The translations under genes and the position numbers were made by a program. A stretch of 64,000 nt of DNA from Siderastrea siderea (Eukaryota > Cnidaria > Anthozoa > Scleractinia > Rhizangiidae): NCBI GenBank assembly GCA_964030785.1, contig OZ034972.1, forward strand, positions 50,414,538-50,478,537, given 5' to 3'. Under the pieces are notes generated by a model. The model was not told the origin of the DNA and did no database searches. It was given only the letters and a program-made list of their open reading frames with translations. Position 1 is the first letter of the stretch, and every line of letters begins with the position of its first letter. Of the stretch, positions 45,013 to 55,782 are shown piece after piece.

Positions 45013-45204
45013 TGATTGATTGATTGATTGATTTCATTATTTGATTTCATTATTTTGATTGATTTCATTATTTATTCCGAGTTTCACGAATGAGCGCCAC
45101 TAGGATATATATACTTTTAACTATTGGAATATTTTATTACCTTTTCATAAATCATTAGTATTTTTAACCTATTGATTGATTTGTAATGCAGATTATCATT
45201 ACTA

Positions 45205-45278
<74 letters not shown>

Positions 45279-45386
45279 ATCGTGCTCGTAATTTTAAATC
45301 ATCCTCGCGCTACGCGCTCGGCCGATTTAGAATTACTCGCCTGATTACTCCCTAAATTGTACTCCACTCAGTCCAATTACCATTAC

Positions 45387-45439
<53 letters not shown>

Positions 45440-45440
45440 G
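44974..45440. repeat. (TTA)n arrays inside the Mutator-type element
   Basis: Three arrays at 44974-45012, 45206-45278 and 45386-45440. A small palindrome around 45300 ('cgcgctacgcgc') resembles the centre of the hairpins at 32350 and 35745. Confidence 0.85.
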
Positions 45441-45506
45441 TTGTTGTTGTTGATGTTGTTGTTGCTGTTGTTATTGTCATTATTATTTGCATTATACTGG
45501 GCATAC

Positions 45507-46132
45507 CTTCACACAAGTTCCTTTAGGCGAACTTGGCCTGCAGTGGCAAATTGTTCTTGATGTCTGACAGCTTGCTTCGTTGGGTTTTTTCAGAACTGGT
45601 GCTTCTGTTAACATTTGCTTTGGCCCGATCGCTAGCGGGGGTTCCGACGTATCGAATCTTAGTCGCTGGCCCGGCTTCTTTCTCATAATGTGTGTTTCGG
45701 TTTCTTTATCTCCTTTTGTGGAGCTCAGCGGCGAAATTGGGTGCTTCCTTTTTAGTAGCAGTTCCTGGATAGACTTCCCACTCTTGGCTTTACCTCGGTG
45801 TAAGAACCTGTGAAACTCACGGATGACGTAAAACAAAGGAAACAAAAACATTTTAAACAATACCGTACAGCAAAACAAAAGCTAACAAACAAAGAAAATC
45901 TTGTCAGGTTCTTACACCGAGGTAAACCCCCACTCTTCCATGCTGTCTCGACTCTATACCTACACGCATCACACACTGCGCGTTTGTCACCTTCCAAAAT
46001 TTCCACACCGACCACTTTTTCAAACATTTTGGCAAGTTCACCAACAACATTTCGTTTTCTTCGCTTATCAATAAAAACAAATCCGCACAATCTGCAACAG
46101 TCGACATCACTCAACACGCCAGGATTCATCAT
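45507..46132 (-). pseudogene. First exon of a ZAD-like zinc-finger protein, interrupted by a MITE
   Basis: On the minus strand ATG at 46132 opens a frame with Cys-Arg-Leu-Cys near residue 13, a charged middle of about 45 residues, and Cys-Asp-Ala-Cys. This is the CxxC...CxxC layout of ZAD-type or related treble-clef modules. The frame runs into a 144-bp MITE at 45929-45786. Leaving out the MITE and one 8-bp duplication, the frame continues without a break for 90 more codons of basic, Ser/Lys-rich sequence to a donor (GAAG/GTATGC) at 45507. The two parts total 474 bases, phase 0. No second exon lies before the element's left arm, so this is an orphan exon, either captured by the element or left from its own gene. 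Confidence 0.65.
45786..45929 (-). mobile_element. 144-bp MITE copy A, 8-bp duplication
   Basis: Read on the minus strand it starts GGGTTTACCTCGGTGTAAGA and ends with the matching inverted repeat. The flanking CCACTCTT is perfect at 45778-45785 and 45930-45937. Its ends have a 25-base near-perfect inverted repeat. It differs at one base from copy B at 48055-48198. It sits in the zinc-finger exon. Confidence 0.95.
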
Positions 46133-47074
46133 GTTAAAGACAGCGGAGAGAGAAATTTTGAAAAGACTTCGCGCGAAAGTAAGAAAGCGCGCGTACTCTG
46201 TACCTTTCCGGTCGTTCCCACGCTCGATCGACATAGTTGCGTGGCCCGTGCATCGGAGATTCCCGTGGGACGTTTCAGACGAAGTATAACGAAAAAGGAG
46301 AAATAATTGGTAACACTGTTTACTCGACTAGCTATAAGCTAGCCTTATCGTGTGCAACACAGTAGAAAGTTCTAAAACTTTGCGATACCTTCGGTAAGTC
46401 CGCCATGAAAAATTCTCGGGGAGTGTTTGTTTTCTTGCGGCCATGTTATAGTTTGCGATTTCCTCGACTTCGTGGATTTTTTTGTTCTGAAACTCTCCTC
46501 GAAAACCTTCCCGTTAAACGGGCCACGACACTATGGGGATCGATGAGGAAAACTACTTTGTGTACGAAGACATCAGAGTCGCCCGACTTGTCCTCTTCGC
46601 TGATTGGCCAGAAATTGTTTTCTGGCCAATCAGAACAGGGCGCTGAATTTAAACGCTTCTGGCCACGCAACTGATCGATGAAGGAAAACCACTTCGTGTA
46701 AGAAGAGATCAGAGTCGGGGCTTCGCTGATTTTTTTCTGGCCAATCAGAAGGCGGGATTTCAAACGCTTCTGGAACTCGTTCGGTAAGAGTAAGTGCCCA
46801 GGGGCTCTCCCGTTCTTGTTGTAAACTTTCGCCCGTGAAAATCCCGTCGCTCCAACTAGCTGCCCCTGGGTCTCCGAGGATGGAAAACATGTTGACCTTG
46901 TCGAATATTTATGCAAATTTTGGCATTGAAACCCGATCACGCACGTAGGAATGCAAGTTTAACGGCTGTCAAACTTCAAATGTTTGGCGGCCAAACATGC
47001 CACGTTTAATATCCAATTGAAAACATGTTTTTTCTTCACGTGTCCACGCTTAGATGAAACCGACGGTAATTAGT

Positions 47075-47850
47075 TAGAATAAACTTTGACGTTTAAGTTT
47101 AGATAAGTTCCCACGAATATGAATAGGGCGCTGCCCCATGTTTACAATCAGCCTAGTTTAAACGTTACTTTTTAGTTATAACAACTTAAGTTAGAAACTA
47201 TACCGGCAGAAAGAACTTTGTAAGTTGCAGTATACATATCGTTATTTACTTATCAGGTATGTTGTTTCTTTGCTATAGAATAAACTTTTAAAGCAAACTT
47301 TGGCTTTTAATTTTAATTATATGATAAGTACTTCTTACTTGTCAAGATTGTTGTCAAACCATTAGTATCTTATTAATACGAAAGAAAACTATAAAAAAAG
47401 GACACACACGGAAGAAAGTAAGAAATCCAAGAGAGAATATAAGAAGGTTGTAGAAGCTGCAGGAGCACAGAAGAAAGAGGACCTGAATTAAAAGCAGAGA
47501 GAGAGAGGGACAGAGTAAGTGGTGTTGAGTTATTGAATTGGTCCTTTCGCAACAGCTAGTCGCTCAGCTAAACCCTCCTAAAAGGCAAAGAACCTCCCCT
47601 TTTCACACTTATCTGTAAATCCTAGTTTAAAGCAGGGATGAAAGAAATCAGAGATTTACTCGATATTGACCAGGATTTCCCAGGAAGGAGCGTCTTTGTT
47701 GCTAAATTTGTATAGGTAATACCATGGTTTAAGAGGTATTTCGGATAAATACCTCGAGCAACATTTCAAAATTGGCCCCAAATACCACAAGCCGTAGGCA
47801 AAGAAGTATTAACCTTGAAGTATTCTAAACTCAGAACTCGTATCTAAACT
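47075..47850. other. Stretch without a supported gene
   Basis: No exon set was found. A short palindrome of the GAGGTATTT type lies at 47728-47750. Purine-rich sequence at 47400-47520 gives no usable frame. Confidence 0.4.
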
Positions 47851-47859
47851 TCGGATACG

Positions 47860-48376
47860 GTGATGGAAATCACTAAGTGGGACTCAATACTCGATTTATA
47901 CAAACTCAGTCTTATTAAGCTGTTTTACAATATTGTAATCGAAAAGATTCCTAAAACGATTTCAGATTTGGTAACGTGGAGACACGGACCCTACAACCTA
48001 AGAGGACACCTAAAAGCGGTTGTCTCACGATTTTCAACGTCGTTCTTAAAGAACGGGTTTACCTCGGTGTAAGAACCTGACAAGATTTTCTTTGTTTGTT
48101 GGCTTTTGTTTTGCTGTACGGTATTGTTTAAAATGTTTTTGTTTCCTTTGTTTTACGTCATCCGTGAGTTTCACAGGTTCTTACACCGAGGTAAAGCCTA
48201 AAGAACTCAATCCGGTACAGAGGTGCAGTCTTATGGAATTTTGTGTCAAGCTACTTTAATAACGCTACCAACCACAAGCAGTTTTGCAAAAAAGCGAGAA
48301 TGGACCCCATATTTAAAAAACTTAATTTTGGCAGTTTGTCGATCCAGACAACTCCGAAACACATGTGTGATTTTCA
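47860..48376 (+). mobile_element. LINE tail split by the 144-bp MITE
   Basis: The frame from 47860 reads a reverse-transcriptase tail with Tyr-Asn-Leu-Arg-Gly and a Phe-Leu-Lys-Asn end, then meets the MITE. After the MITE the same frame resumes with Ser-Ile-Arg-Tyr-Arg-Gly-Ala-Val-Leu-Trp-Asn, the usual last block of such tails. The join is exact once one copy of TAAAGAAC is removed. The fragment is 5'-truncated and ends at a stop near 48382. Confidence 0.75.
48055..48198 (+). mobile_element. 144-bp MITE copy B, 8-bp duplication
   Basis: Starts GGGTTTACCTCGGTGTAAGA and ends with the inverted match. The flanking TAAAGAAC is perfect at 48047-48054 and 48199-48206. It is in the opposite orientation to copy A and identical at 143 of 144 positions (one A/G difference). 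Too short to encode anything, so it needs a transposase from elsewhere; an 8-bp duplication points to hAT or a similar superfamily. Confidence 0.95.
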
Positions 48377-48528
48377 ATTTTAAATCTTAATCTTGTTAAA
48401 ACATAATATCGTTTATTTTAGTTTATTACAATGTAATATTAATTTTTCTTAGGTAGGTAGTTAGGTACACGTACACAAAACCCCTCATGCATGTATTTGC
48501 TTTAAAACAGATCGTGGTTAAATAAAGG

Positions 48529-48529
<1 letters not shown>

Positions 48530-48566
<37 letters not shown>

Positions 48567-48567
48567 C
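48530..48567. repeat. (TTAC)n microsatellite
   Basis: About nine tandem 'ttac' units. Confidence 0.9.
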
Positions 48568-48599
48568 ATCGCGCAAAATAGCTGGGCGTTATTAATTAT

Positions 48600-49990
48600 T
48601 CATAACCGATGAAGTGGCAAACTTTAAATCGAGTGCGCATTGAAAAGACAAGAATAAGAGAAGAAAGGCTCAAGTAGGGCTAGTAAAACTCGTATTTCTG
48701 ATTTACAGAGGCCGTAATTTAAACTTTCACGCCCTCCTTTTTGAAGGGCAACGTTGTATCTACAGTTTAAGCTGAAAACGAGGGAAGTTAAAGAAGTATA
48801 ACGACTACTCCTTCAAACTTGAAAATCATGAAAACCCGGCCGGTCTCTTTTGCGTAAGAAGGCCGTTTCCAAGAGCGATTTTCTAAACATTTTTAACGGT
48901 CTTCCATATTTTTACGTGCAGCAAATGGAAGATGGAGCCTTTAATTGATGAATGGAATTTGTTTTTAAAAATTGGTCAACAAGAACAATTATCCCCGCCT
49001 TTGAAAGCATATTCACCAGTCACAAACAGTTTATACCAAAAAGATACAACCAAGAACTCCCTATCTCATCCAAAGAAGTGCAAAGAATTCTAGAAACATC
49101 TTATTGAAAGAAGCGCGGGAAAAAGACTCTCTGAAGAAAACGTCATTGAAAACTCGTCTGTTAACTAATTGCCATTGTAATGTACAAGAGAAAGAAGACT
49201 CTATAGTCTGTTAATTTAAGTTTCTTCACAAGCGAGTGGCTGCGAACAACTTTCTTTATTAGATAGGCACAAAACAGAAACTTTGACAAACTTGTTTTGG
49301 AGCTATCTTATAATATTGTTGAGTTGACTCAACCGATAGACTTTCCTCAAAATCTTTAGAGAAGATCGCTCTCGTTATTCTTGGTGACGTCCGAAACAAA
49401 CACAGTAATCACACATTTTCAGGGGCATGTTTTGTCTGTGGAAAACCCCATTTATTCTTCCCGTTATGAAGATGTTTTGATTCTTAGAAAAGTCGCTTAT
49501 TTCTCAATGTTAGAGAGCAGGGCAACCTTAAGGATAAGCACCTACGTTTATTTAAAATGATATAACTCGGCTAACTTAGGTCACGATACGTGCGCTTCAT
49601 GCAAGTCACACCCAAGGAGCCGGTTTCAGAGACAGTGCAACTTTTGCTTACGACTGTCGAATGCGACTTTAGTGGCGCGCGCTGCTCGTTATTGAAAAAA
49701 TGGTAAACAACTTACCGAACTCACATCAGTTCATCATTTATTGCATACGGTGAAAATTAGATTAACCAATCAGCATTCAGTAGTCGGGAAAAACTGTGGT
49801 GTGCTCGCTGATTGGTAAGATACAAAATATGCAAATCGATGCTTTGCTCGCTTCATTCAGCTTCGATTTCTGCCTGTTCAGCGAAACAGTGGTTTTCTTT
49901 ACTATGGTACAGCGTTTTCTAAGTAAACCGCTTTGATTTATTTTGATTTACAGTCACAGCTGTTAATTTTACAGTATTTGCAACTACATG
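48600..49990. other. Stretch without a supported gene
   Basis: No exon with clean splice sites or recognisable domain. A 'ccaatcag' / 'ctgattgg' pair near 49765 and 49808 suggests a degraded inverted repeat. Confidence 0.4.
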
Positions 49991-50099
49991 AATCACATTA
50001 ACAACCAGAGTCGAATTCACAATTTATTCTGGTGGGAGACTTCGCTGTCTTCACTGACTGGGACTCGCTTGCAGAACTTGTTGAAGACTTCGGTGTTTT

Positions 50100-50565
50100 C
50101 ACTGCCTGGACTCGAGTGCGCAGAAGCTTACTGAAAGTCTCCTCTAGTTGAAAGTACATTTTCACGGTAAACTTCACACCATGGTCGTTCTCTTTAACCT
50201 CGTTCATCAAATACTGTAGGCCTGTCCTTGTAAAAGTCCTCTTCATCGTTGGTTTCTTTGTATTCCAACGTTCAAGGCCTTTGATAGTCTTGTCTGCTTT
50301 TCGTTAGTGGAAGAATTTTCTGTTCATCAGAACCAGACAATGAGCAATCTTGCATGGTTTTCCAAGCGTTCGGTTCGCAAGTCTTTGGCCCCCACAATTT
50401 GAAGTTACACCTCAGGAATGCATTTTACATGTATCGGACACAAACACTTGTGATGTATCTGCAAACATCCACGTAGTGTACACCATGATGTGAAGTTTAC
50501 CGTGAAAATGTACTTTGGACTATAGGAGACTTTCAACAAGCTTCCTCTTGGTGACTCGAGGATGT
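50100..50565. repeat. Inverted repeat, arms of about 85 bp, 295-bp spacer
   Basis: 50100-50185 and 50480-50565 are reverse complements, with core 'gaagtttaccgtgaaaatgt' and 'ggagactttca'. The left arm lies inside a minus-strand frame (50246-49998) with Ser/Lys-rich end. A transcript across both would form a long imperfect hairpin. Confidence 0.7.
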
Positions 50566-51374
50566 TCTCTCTCCAATTCTACAGAGCAACACTTGACATA
50601 CTGGAGGTAGGTTTTCACAGATTTTAATGACGGTCTGCTTTGCTGTTTGAAAATCTACTGTTGTCAAAGGTGTTACGCTAGCCTTTAGGCGTGCATTTTC
50701 CTACAGTTTGTTCTTCAGTTCTTCAACATCTTCCTTCGTTCCGGGTGGAACAGTCAACTCGGCTTCTTCTGCACTACGTGTATATAGATCAATTTGATCA
50801 CAATCAGTCCTGGAGAAAGTGAAGGTAAGACCCATTTACTTTAATGCTTGTGTTCCAAAATTAGCAGAGGACAGTGAAGGCTTTGTGTTGAGTCACGATC
50901 TTCTTTTGAAAAATCGTGGTCATTTCATATTATTGTCCGGCCATTTTGGTCAGAAAGTTTCCGTTAATATTACATTGCGTTTTAGAGTTAATGTCAATGT
51001 AAGGCAGTCATATCTGGGCTCCAAATTATTATTTACTGTAAGTTCAATACCAACTCTCCCATTTCATCGCTGCTGACATCCTAATCTTGGTCTTCACATC
51101 CAACCTCTCTATTTCTGCAAGTCTAACCAAATACAAATGTTGTAGATGATCATTTGCATTGCCTTTTTTCGTTTTATCGTTATCTTTTTACTACCCCACC
51201 GTCCGGACGGGGTCTAGTAATACCCTTTTTTCTTCTTCCGTGTTCTTCTTCTCCTTCATTTTTTAGGATCACTTGCCCCAGACCTCCGGTTTTCGCTCGG
51301 CCAAACAAATACGTGTTGCAAACTTTCGGTCAGCATAAGCATTATCTTCAGTCGGTTAGCGTTGATTCGCCAAA

Positions 51375-51690
51375 ATCTTCATGAACGACGGCGTACAAAA
51401 TTACTAGGGATTCAATGGCATGAAAATCTCTTCGACGAAAGCAAGGACAAGGATGCCAACAAGTTTTGAAAGGCACCGATTCACTCGGTTACTCGGACCA
51501 GAGCTAAACAAACAAGGTTGAATAATTAACAGTGAAATGCAAGAATTTTTGGCGTTTTGCTTTGCTTCGCCAAAATCTTTAGGGAAATTTGTGTAGAAAA
51601 GCACAAGGAATGTAATGAAGTTAACTTTTCTTCAACAAGAGCAAGGAGGAAGGTGCTAGCAAGCTTTTCGAAAGCCAAATATTCAAGCTG
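51375..51690. repeat. Diverged tandem duplication, two units of about 175 bp
   Basis: Both units contain 'cgccaaaatctt', a 'cttcgacgaaagcaagga' / 'cttcaacaagagcaagga' block and 'agcaagcttttcgaaa' / 'caacaagttttgaaa'. Divergence is high. Minus-strand frames across both units give a repeated Leu-Ala-Leu/Phe-Val-Glu-Glu peptide, which probably just follows the repeat. Confidence 0.55.
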
Positions 51691-52419
51691 ACATGAATGC
51701 CGAAATAAGACGTGGCACGTAAACATTACGTCATTTAAGGAGGCTCGCAACAGTTTTTTTGACCTTGGAGTGTATCTTTTAAAATTAAAATTTCGCATAG
51801 AAGATAAACTTCGATTTCCTTTTCGACATATGACCAAAGTTTATTTTTTCATTGGTTTCCTAGCAACAGCTGTCACCATAGCAACGGTAATGGACAACAT
51901 CTCATTTTAAATAATGTCGAATATCTCGAAAACTAGTCAGACACTTTACGACGAAACTTGAACTATTTAATCTACTCAACCTACACAACTTGTATGCGAA
52001 ATTAGCGAAACATCTGTAAGAGCGTTTTCAAGTAAATCATGATTCATTCCTGCAATTTTCTCCAATATTTTAAGAAAGATAAAACTTAACACTTTCTCTT
52101 TTCAGTTGAAAGATCTTTTGTGATAGCAAAACATTCTTAATGTACCTTGAGCTTCCTAGGTGGCTGCGATTTTAAGATATTTATATTTAAAAACTGCTAA
52201 AATGCAGCACAAATCAGTCCAAAACTTTGCATAAATAGAAATATTTCTAAACTGCCCTTACAGATCTTTCTCTTAAATGGGAGTACAAACATTCACATAT
52301 AATGTTATTGTTTCAATATATAGAACGGCTTTTTTCATGTGAATGTCGCAATCAGTTTGATTAAATATTCTTAATATAATACAGATCGGAAATCTATATG
52401 TGTTTGTCTGATCACCGAA

Positions 52420-52600
52420 TTCTCATCCCGGCGTCGCGATGCCGGGATCCCAGCTAGCCGGGCTGAAATTTGTCCATGTAATCGCGAAGTTGATTTTTAG
52501 TGTGTTTCACAGACGTGCCGAGATCCTGGCAAACGGAGCCAGCCCGGCTAAGCGGGCCAACCCGCCTCATGTAATCGGCCCCTAAGACAAAAATTGATGA
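52420..52600. repeat. GC-rich palindrome-rich remnant
   Basis: Contains 'cccggcgtcgcgatgccggg' and 'cagctagccgggctg', plus two 'catgtaatcg' blocks about 80 bases apart. It looks like a worn TIR element but the ends could not be set. Confidence 0.4.
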
Positions 52601-53092
52601 AATCGATACCCCGTTCAAGACAAAACCCTCTGAAAACCATACCCTATCGGACCGCACGTCCCCGTTAAGGCCATATAAGGGAGTACCCGCCCCCCCGGGA
52701 TACAAGAAACGTACATTTGATGGCAGACTCCTGTTTTGAAAATAGTTGGAACGTCGGTGGTTGATTGAAACGTCTGAAAACCAACAAATTAAACAAAGTA
52801 AAGAGAGTCGCGTGTCACGCAAATCACGCAGAGCGTCAAAACGGCACCCTATCGAAAGTTGACCGTCCATGAACTCTGAAAACGTATTGGACATGCACCG
52901 GTAGAAGTAAGAAATTAAAAGGTTCAACTACAACTTACATTTTATTTCTGAAGTAAAATTGTTAACTTTTCACTGACCTTTGCCTAAATTATGTATGCAA
53001 TATTTTTAGACGGTGAGTGTTTCTGTCTATGTTGTCTTTGAAGAACAGTGAAACAAACAGTTTTCTTCGGTTTCTTTACTTCACGCGCAATT

Positions 53093-53780
53093 GGCCGTAT
53101 TTATACAAGAGGACGTCTAAGACGTCTAGTATAACTACGGGAAATAAGGCAGACGCATTAAACGTCAGACGAATTAAACGTCTGGAGTTAAGTGCGTCTG
53201 TTCGACGCACTTAACAGAACGTCTTAGTTGTCTAAGACGTTTAAGCCGTCTAGTATAAAGACGGGACGCACTTATCGAGACGCACAGAAGCAATAAAATT
53301 TGCATGTAATCGAGGCTCCAAGGAAACAAAATGGCTGCCGCAAAGAAAGGGAAGAAACTACCCAAGGCTAGAAGGAGAAAACGGATAGATAACGAGTTGA
53401 AGCAATTCGCCATTGTACAAGAAGACGACAAACATGAATTCGCCCTTAGATTAGAAACTTTGGCTCTGAAGAAATCCACCAATATAAAGGTATTTGAACA
53501 GGTTAAGATTGAGCTGTATGCACGGCTTAACGTGGAGAAGGTTAAAGAGGAAAGCTCACAAGAAAGGAAGGCAGAGACCAATAGATTCGTCCATTCCGAA
53601 GCTCAGGGTGAAGTATAAAGGGAGGAAGAATTAGAGCCCAGTCTCTTGTATGAAAAAAAAATCTCGTATTTTATTTGTTGCCCCAAAGTTAAGTGCGTCC
53701 CGTATTTATACTAGTCGCACTTAACAGCCAGACGTTTAATGCGTCTGACGTCTAAGACGTCCTCTAGTATAAATACGGCC
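53093..53780. mobile_element. 688-bp TIR element built of GACGTC palindromes, ATT duplication
   Basis: Ends GGCCGTATTTATACAAGAGG and GGCCGTATTTATACTAGAGG (reversed), flanked by ATT at 53090-53092 and 53781-53783. Both arms (about 200 and 90 bases) hold many copies of 'taagacgtct', 'agacgtttaa', 'gtgcgtc' and 'cacttaac', some self-complementary. An ORF (53331-53618) fills the middle. Relatives: about 58655-58748 and 63905 to the right edge. Confidence 0.85.
53331..53618 (+). CDS. 95-residue basic helical protein inside the GACGTC element
   Basis: ATG in the context CAAAATGGCT opens a 95-codon frame. It starts with a strongly basic Lys/Arg stretch (residues 5-19) that could bind DNA or act as a nuclear signal. 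It continues with a helix of mixed charge and Leu/Ala/Phe (about 22-72) and a Glu/Lys-rich end. The composition is protein-like and unlike the palindromic arms. I do not recognise a domain. It could be a captured first exon or a small accessory protein of the transposon family. No transposase is present. Confidence 0.5.
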   Translation: MAAAKKGKKLPKARRRKRIDNELKQFAIVQEDDKHEFALRLETLALKKSTNIKVFEQVKIELYARLNVEKVKEESSQERKAETNRFVHSEAQGEV

Positions 53781-53789
53781 ATTTTGATG

Positions 53790-54205
53790 TCACGCTATAA
53801 TTAACTGTCACGTAGTCACGCTGCTCGATCATCATGCAAGGTTTTATAGTGGATAAGCACAAGATTTTTTGGTAGGGGCTGAGGGGTTAGGGTGGGACTT
53901 ACCAGAGGTGTAAAAACCCATAGGTTGTCAGGATAAATTTCACCATATTGTAAAAAAAAACGCCATTGGCTCTGCGCGCATTGCGCGCATATGTTTAACC
54001 GGTGACGTCACTCGGTTTATGTAGGAGGCTAAATTTCAACGAGTGAGTGAGCGAACGATGTTTGTCTCCACCTGTGAGGCTCGGGGGTACCCTATGGCTT
54101 TTGGGGTGGGGGCGTGCCATACAGAAGAGTAAAATAGCTTATAACTTGGAGTACCTCGCCCGGACTGTGAAGTGTCTGGATTCGATCTCGATCAACCAGG
54201 ACCTA
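53790..54205. other. Stretch without a supported gene
   Basis: A 'ggtgacgtcac' near 54001 is a CRE-like palindrome. Nothing else was supported. Confidence 0.35.
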
Positions 54206-54210
54206 CTTTG

Positions 54211-55550
54211 CCGTATTTACTCGATTAAGCGCCGCTCCCGATTAAGCGCCGCCCTCAATTAAGCGCCGCATAGGAGAGCAAAAATATTAAAGAGCGCCTC
54301 CCTCGAATAAGCGCCGCATTCATTCGCAACAATGCGGCGCCTAATCGAAGCATCATCAGACTGAATCAGTGTTGGAGGAGTCCAACTAGTAAACAAGTAC
54401 AGTACAAGTCAATCTAAACCAGCCTCCGAAATTTATTCTCCTGTATTATCATGCTTTTCAGTTCGAATTGGGTATATTTCATTATTTTTTCATCGTTAAT
54501 GTAACCGGGCGACGCGAGCGGTCTAACGTCGCCAGCGGCGGAGGCCATAGAGCGAAGGCACAACATGAATTCTTAATGGATGCAAGGAGTGGGCTTACAT
54601 GAACGTTTATTGGAAGCACAGAAAACTAAGTACAAAACAAAACTAGCAACACCGTGTATTAAAAACTAAACAGAATAAAAACGGCTAAAGAGGTTACCGA
54701 CCATATGAAAACGAGCTAAAATTATATACAAACGGCTACAAATGTGTTAAGAAAGCAACAAGACGATAAGAAAACTATGAAAGCGGTAAAATGACGTAAA
54801 ACGGGAATGAGTTACATTCTGTACCTGTACAAGGACACAAACTGCAATCTACCAGAGGACTAGCCCCTCTGGGGAGCTAAGCTCCACAGCTAACTCAAAT
54901 GAACAACACAAAACTAGTTGTATTTGTACGCACGTAAAGACAACTGCATGTGACAGGAAATACATCACAAGTACAAAATGGTTACATCACATCCTGTTTG
55001 ATAACCAGACAAGGGGAATTAATCACCGCCCTTGACCTACACCCAACCCATAATTATCAGTGTTGACAACAGAAAACAAAAGAAAGACTATAGTAACTCA
55101 CAACAGGATTTACCTAGGGGAAACAGATGTTTGCCACTCCTACAGAAGGATAACAATGTACGGTAATCCCTACAATTACGTGATTTGACCTTCCATGTAA
55201 TCCAAACCGTAACAAAAGAGCTTTCTAGACGGTGAGAGTAAAACGATCTGCCAATGTCTGCAACATTGATTGCATAACAAATCACTGATAGAAATAAAAC
55301 AAGACTTAGGCTCTTTGACTAGGGAAATACAAGAAAATATTCCTAGAATGGCTTAGAAAATAACCTAGAAATTCTGTTAAAAAAACATGCAAAGTGACAC
55401 TGTCACATTAACATTTACTTGTTATCGTTTATAAATATTGTGATTTTTTAAAGCGCGCCGCCCTCAAATAAGCGCCGCCCCCGAATAAGCACCGCATCTG
55501 AAACACTAAAAATTTAAAGAGCGCCGCGGCGCTTACTCGAGTAAATACGG
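54211..55550. mobile_element. TIR element with 'taagcgccgc' arms, split by a candidate solo LTR
   Basis: Ends CCGTATTTACTCGATTAAGC and CCGTATTTACTCGAGTAAGC (reversed). Both arms repeat '(a)ataagcgccgcc'. Without the 0.9-kb insertion at 54500-55407 it is about 430 bp, similar to its relative at 17128-17536. The TA duplication is not clean here (right side TA, left side mutated). Confidence 0.8.
54500..55407. mobile_element. Candidate solo LTR, 908 bp, TTAA flanks
   Basis: It begins TGTAACCGGGC and ends TGTCACA, so it has TG...CA ends with a short inverted TGTRAC. TTAA flanks both sides (54496-54499 and 55408-55411). There is no coding frame of note, and AATAAA occurs on either strand (near 55290 on plus, near 54610 on minus), so the orientation is open. 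It lies inside the TIR element at 54211-55550. TTAA could also mark a Kolobok or piggyBac-type element, but the TG...CA ends favour an LTR. Confidence 0.55.
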
Positions 55551-55589
55551 TATTTTGCATCGAATAATCCGCCGAATGCGCTGTTTTTT

Positions 55590-55720
55590 GTGGACTGAGG
55601 TTTGGCAGGTTTTTTTTTGCTAGTGTACTTGCCCGAGGGATACAAATTTCCGAAAAAAAAAAATGCAGGCAAGACAATGACCTCGCTCGACTTGGTTCGC
55701 GAATTCCCATGCATACGTCG
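55590..55720 (-). repeat. Dispersed repeat with exon-like ORF, copy 1
   Basis: Reverse complement of 57950-58080. On the minus strand it carries ATGGGA(A/G)TTCGCGAACCAAG, a Met-Gly-x-Arg-Glu-Pro-Ser-Arg peptide, and '..ctaccaaacctcagtcc'. Here the donor seen in copy 2 is lost. Confidence 0.55.
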
Positions 55721-55782
55721 TTTATATCATAGGAAGCCCAAGCGTAATATTTGAATATCATTAAAAATGGCGTTTCAAATAT

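Larger units (their letters stand above)
44478..46882. mobile_element. 2.4-kb Mutator-type element with long inverted ends and 9-bp duplication
   Basis: Both ends read CATCCTCGGAGACCCAGGGG inward, and the arms (about 44478-44970 and 46395-46882) stay closely matched. GAAAACATG is perfect at 44469-44477 and 46883-46891. It belongs with the element at 27440-28434. Between the arms lie (TTA)n arrays and a minus-strand ORF with a CxxC/CxxC zinc module, itself split by a 144-bp MITE. Frames in the arms (44438-44809 and 46940-46446) are mirror images of each other and are not genes. No MULE transposase is present, so it is non-autonomous, possibly with a captured exon. Confidence 0.92.
44256..47072. 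mobile_element. Outer MITE split by a Mutator-type element
   Basis: Ends TTACCGTCGTTTTCATCTAA and TTACCGTCGGTTTCATCTAA (reversed), both running on to 'gcgtggacacgtga..aaaacatgtt'. Without the inserted 2.4-kb element it is about 400 bp. Target duplication not clear. Confidence 0.75.

Noticed and set aside
45357..45560. Poly-Leu frame
   Set aside because: Microsatellite translation.
44438..46940. Two similar 120-165 codon frames
   Set aside because: They are mirror images from the inverted arms of the Mutator-type element, not a gene pair.
53174..53581. 135-codon frame antisense to the GACGTC-element ORF
   Set aside because: Ser/Leu/Cys-rich shadow of the basic ORF.
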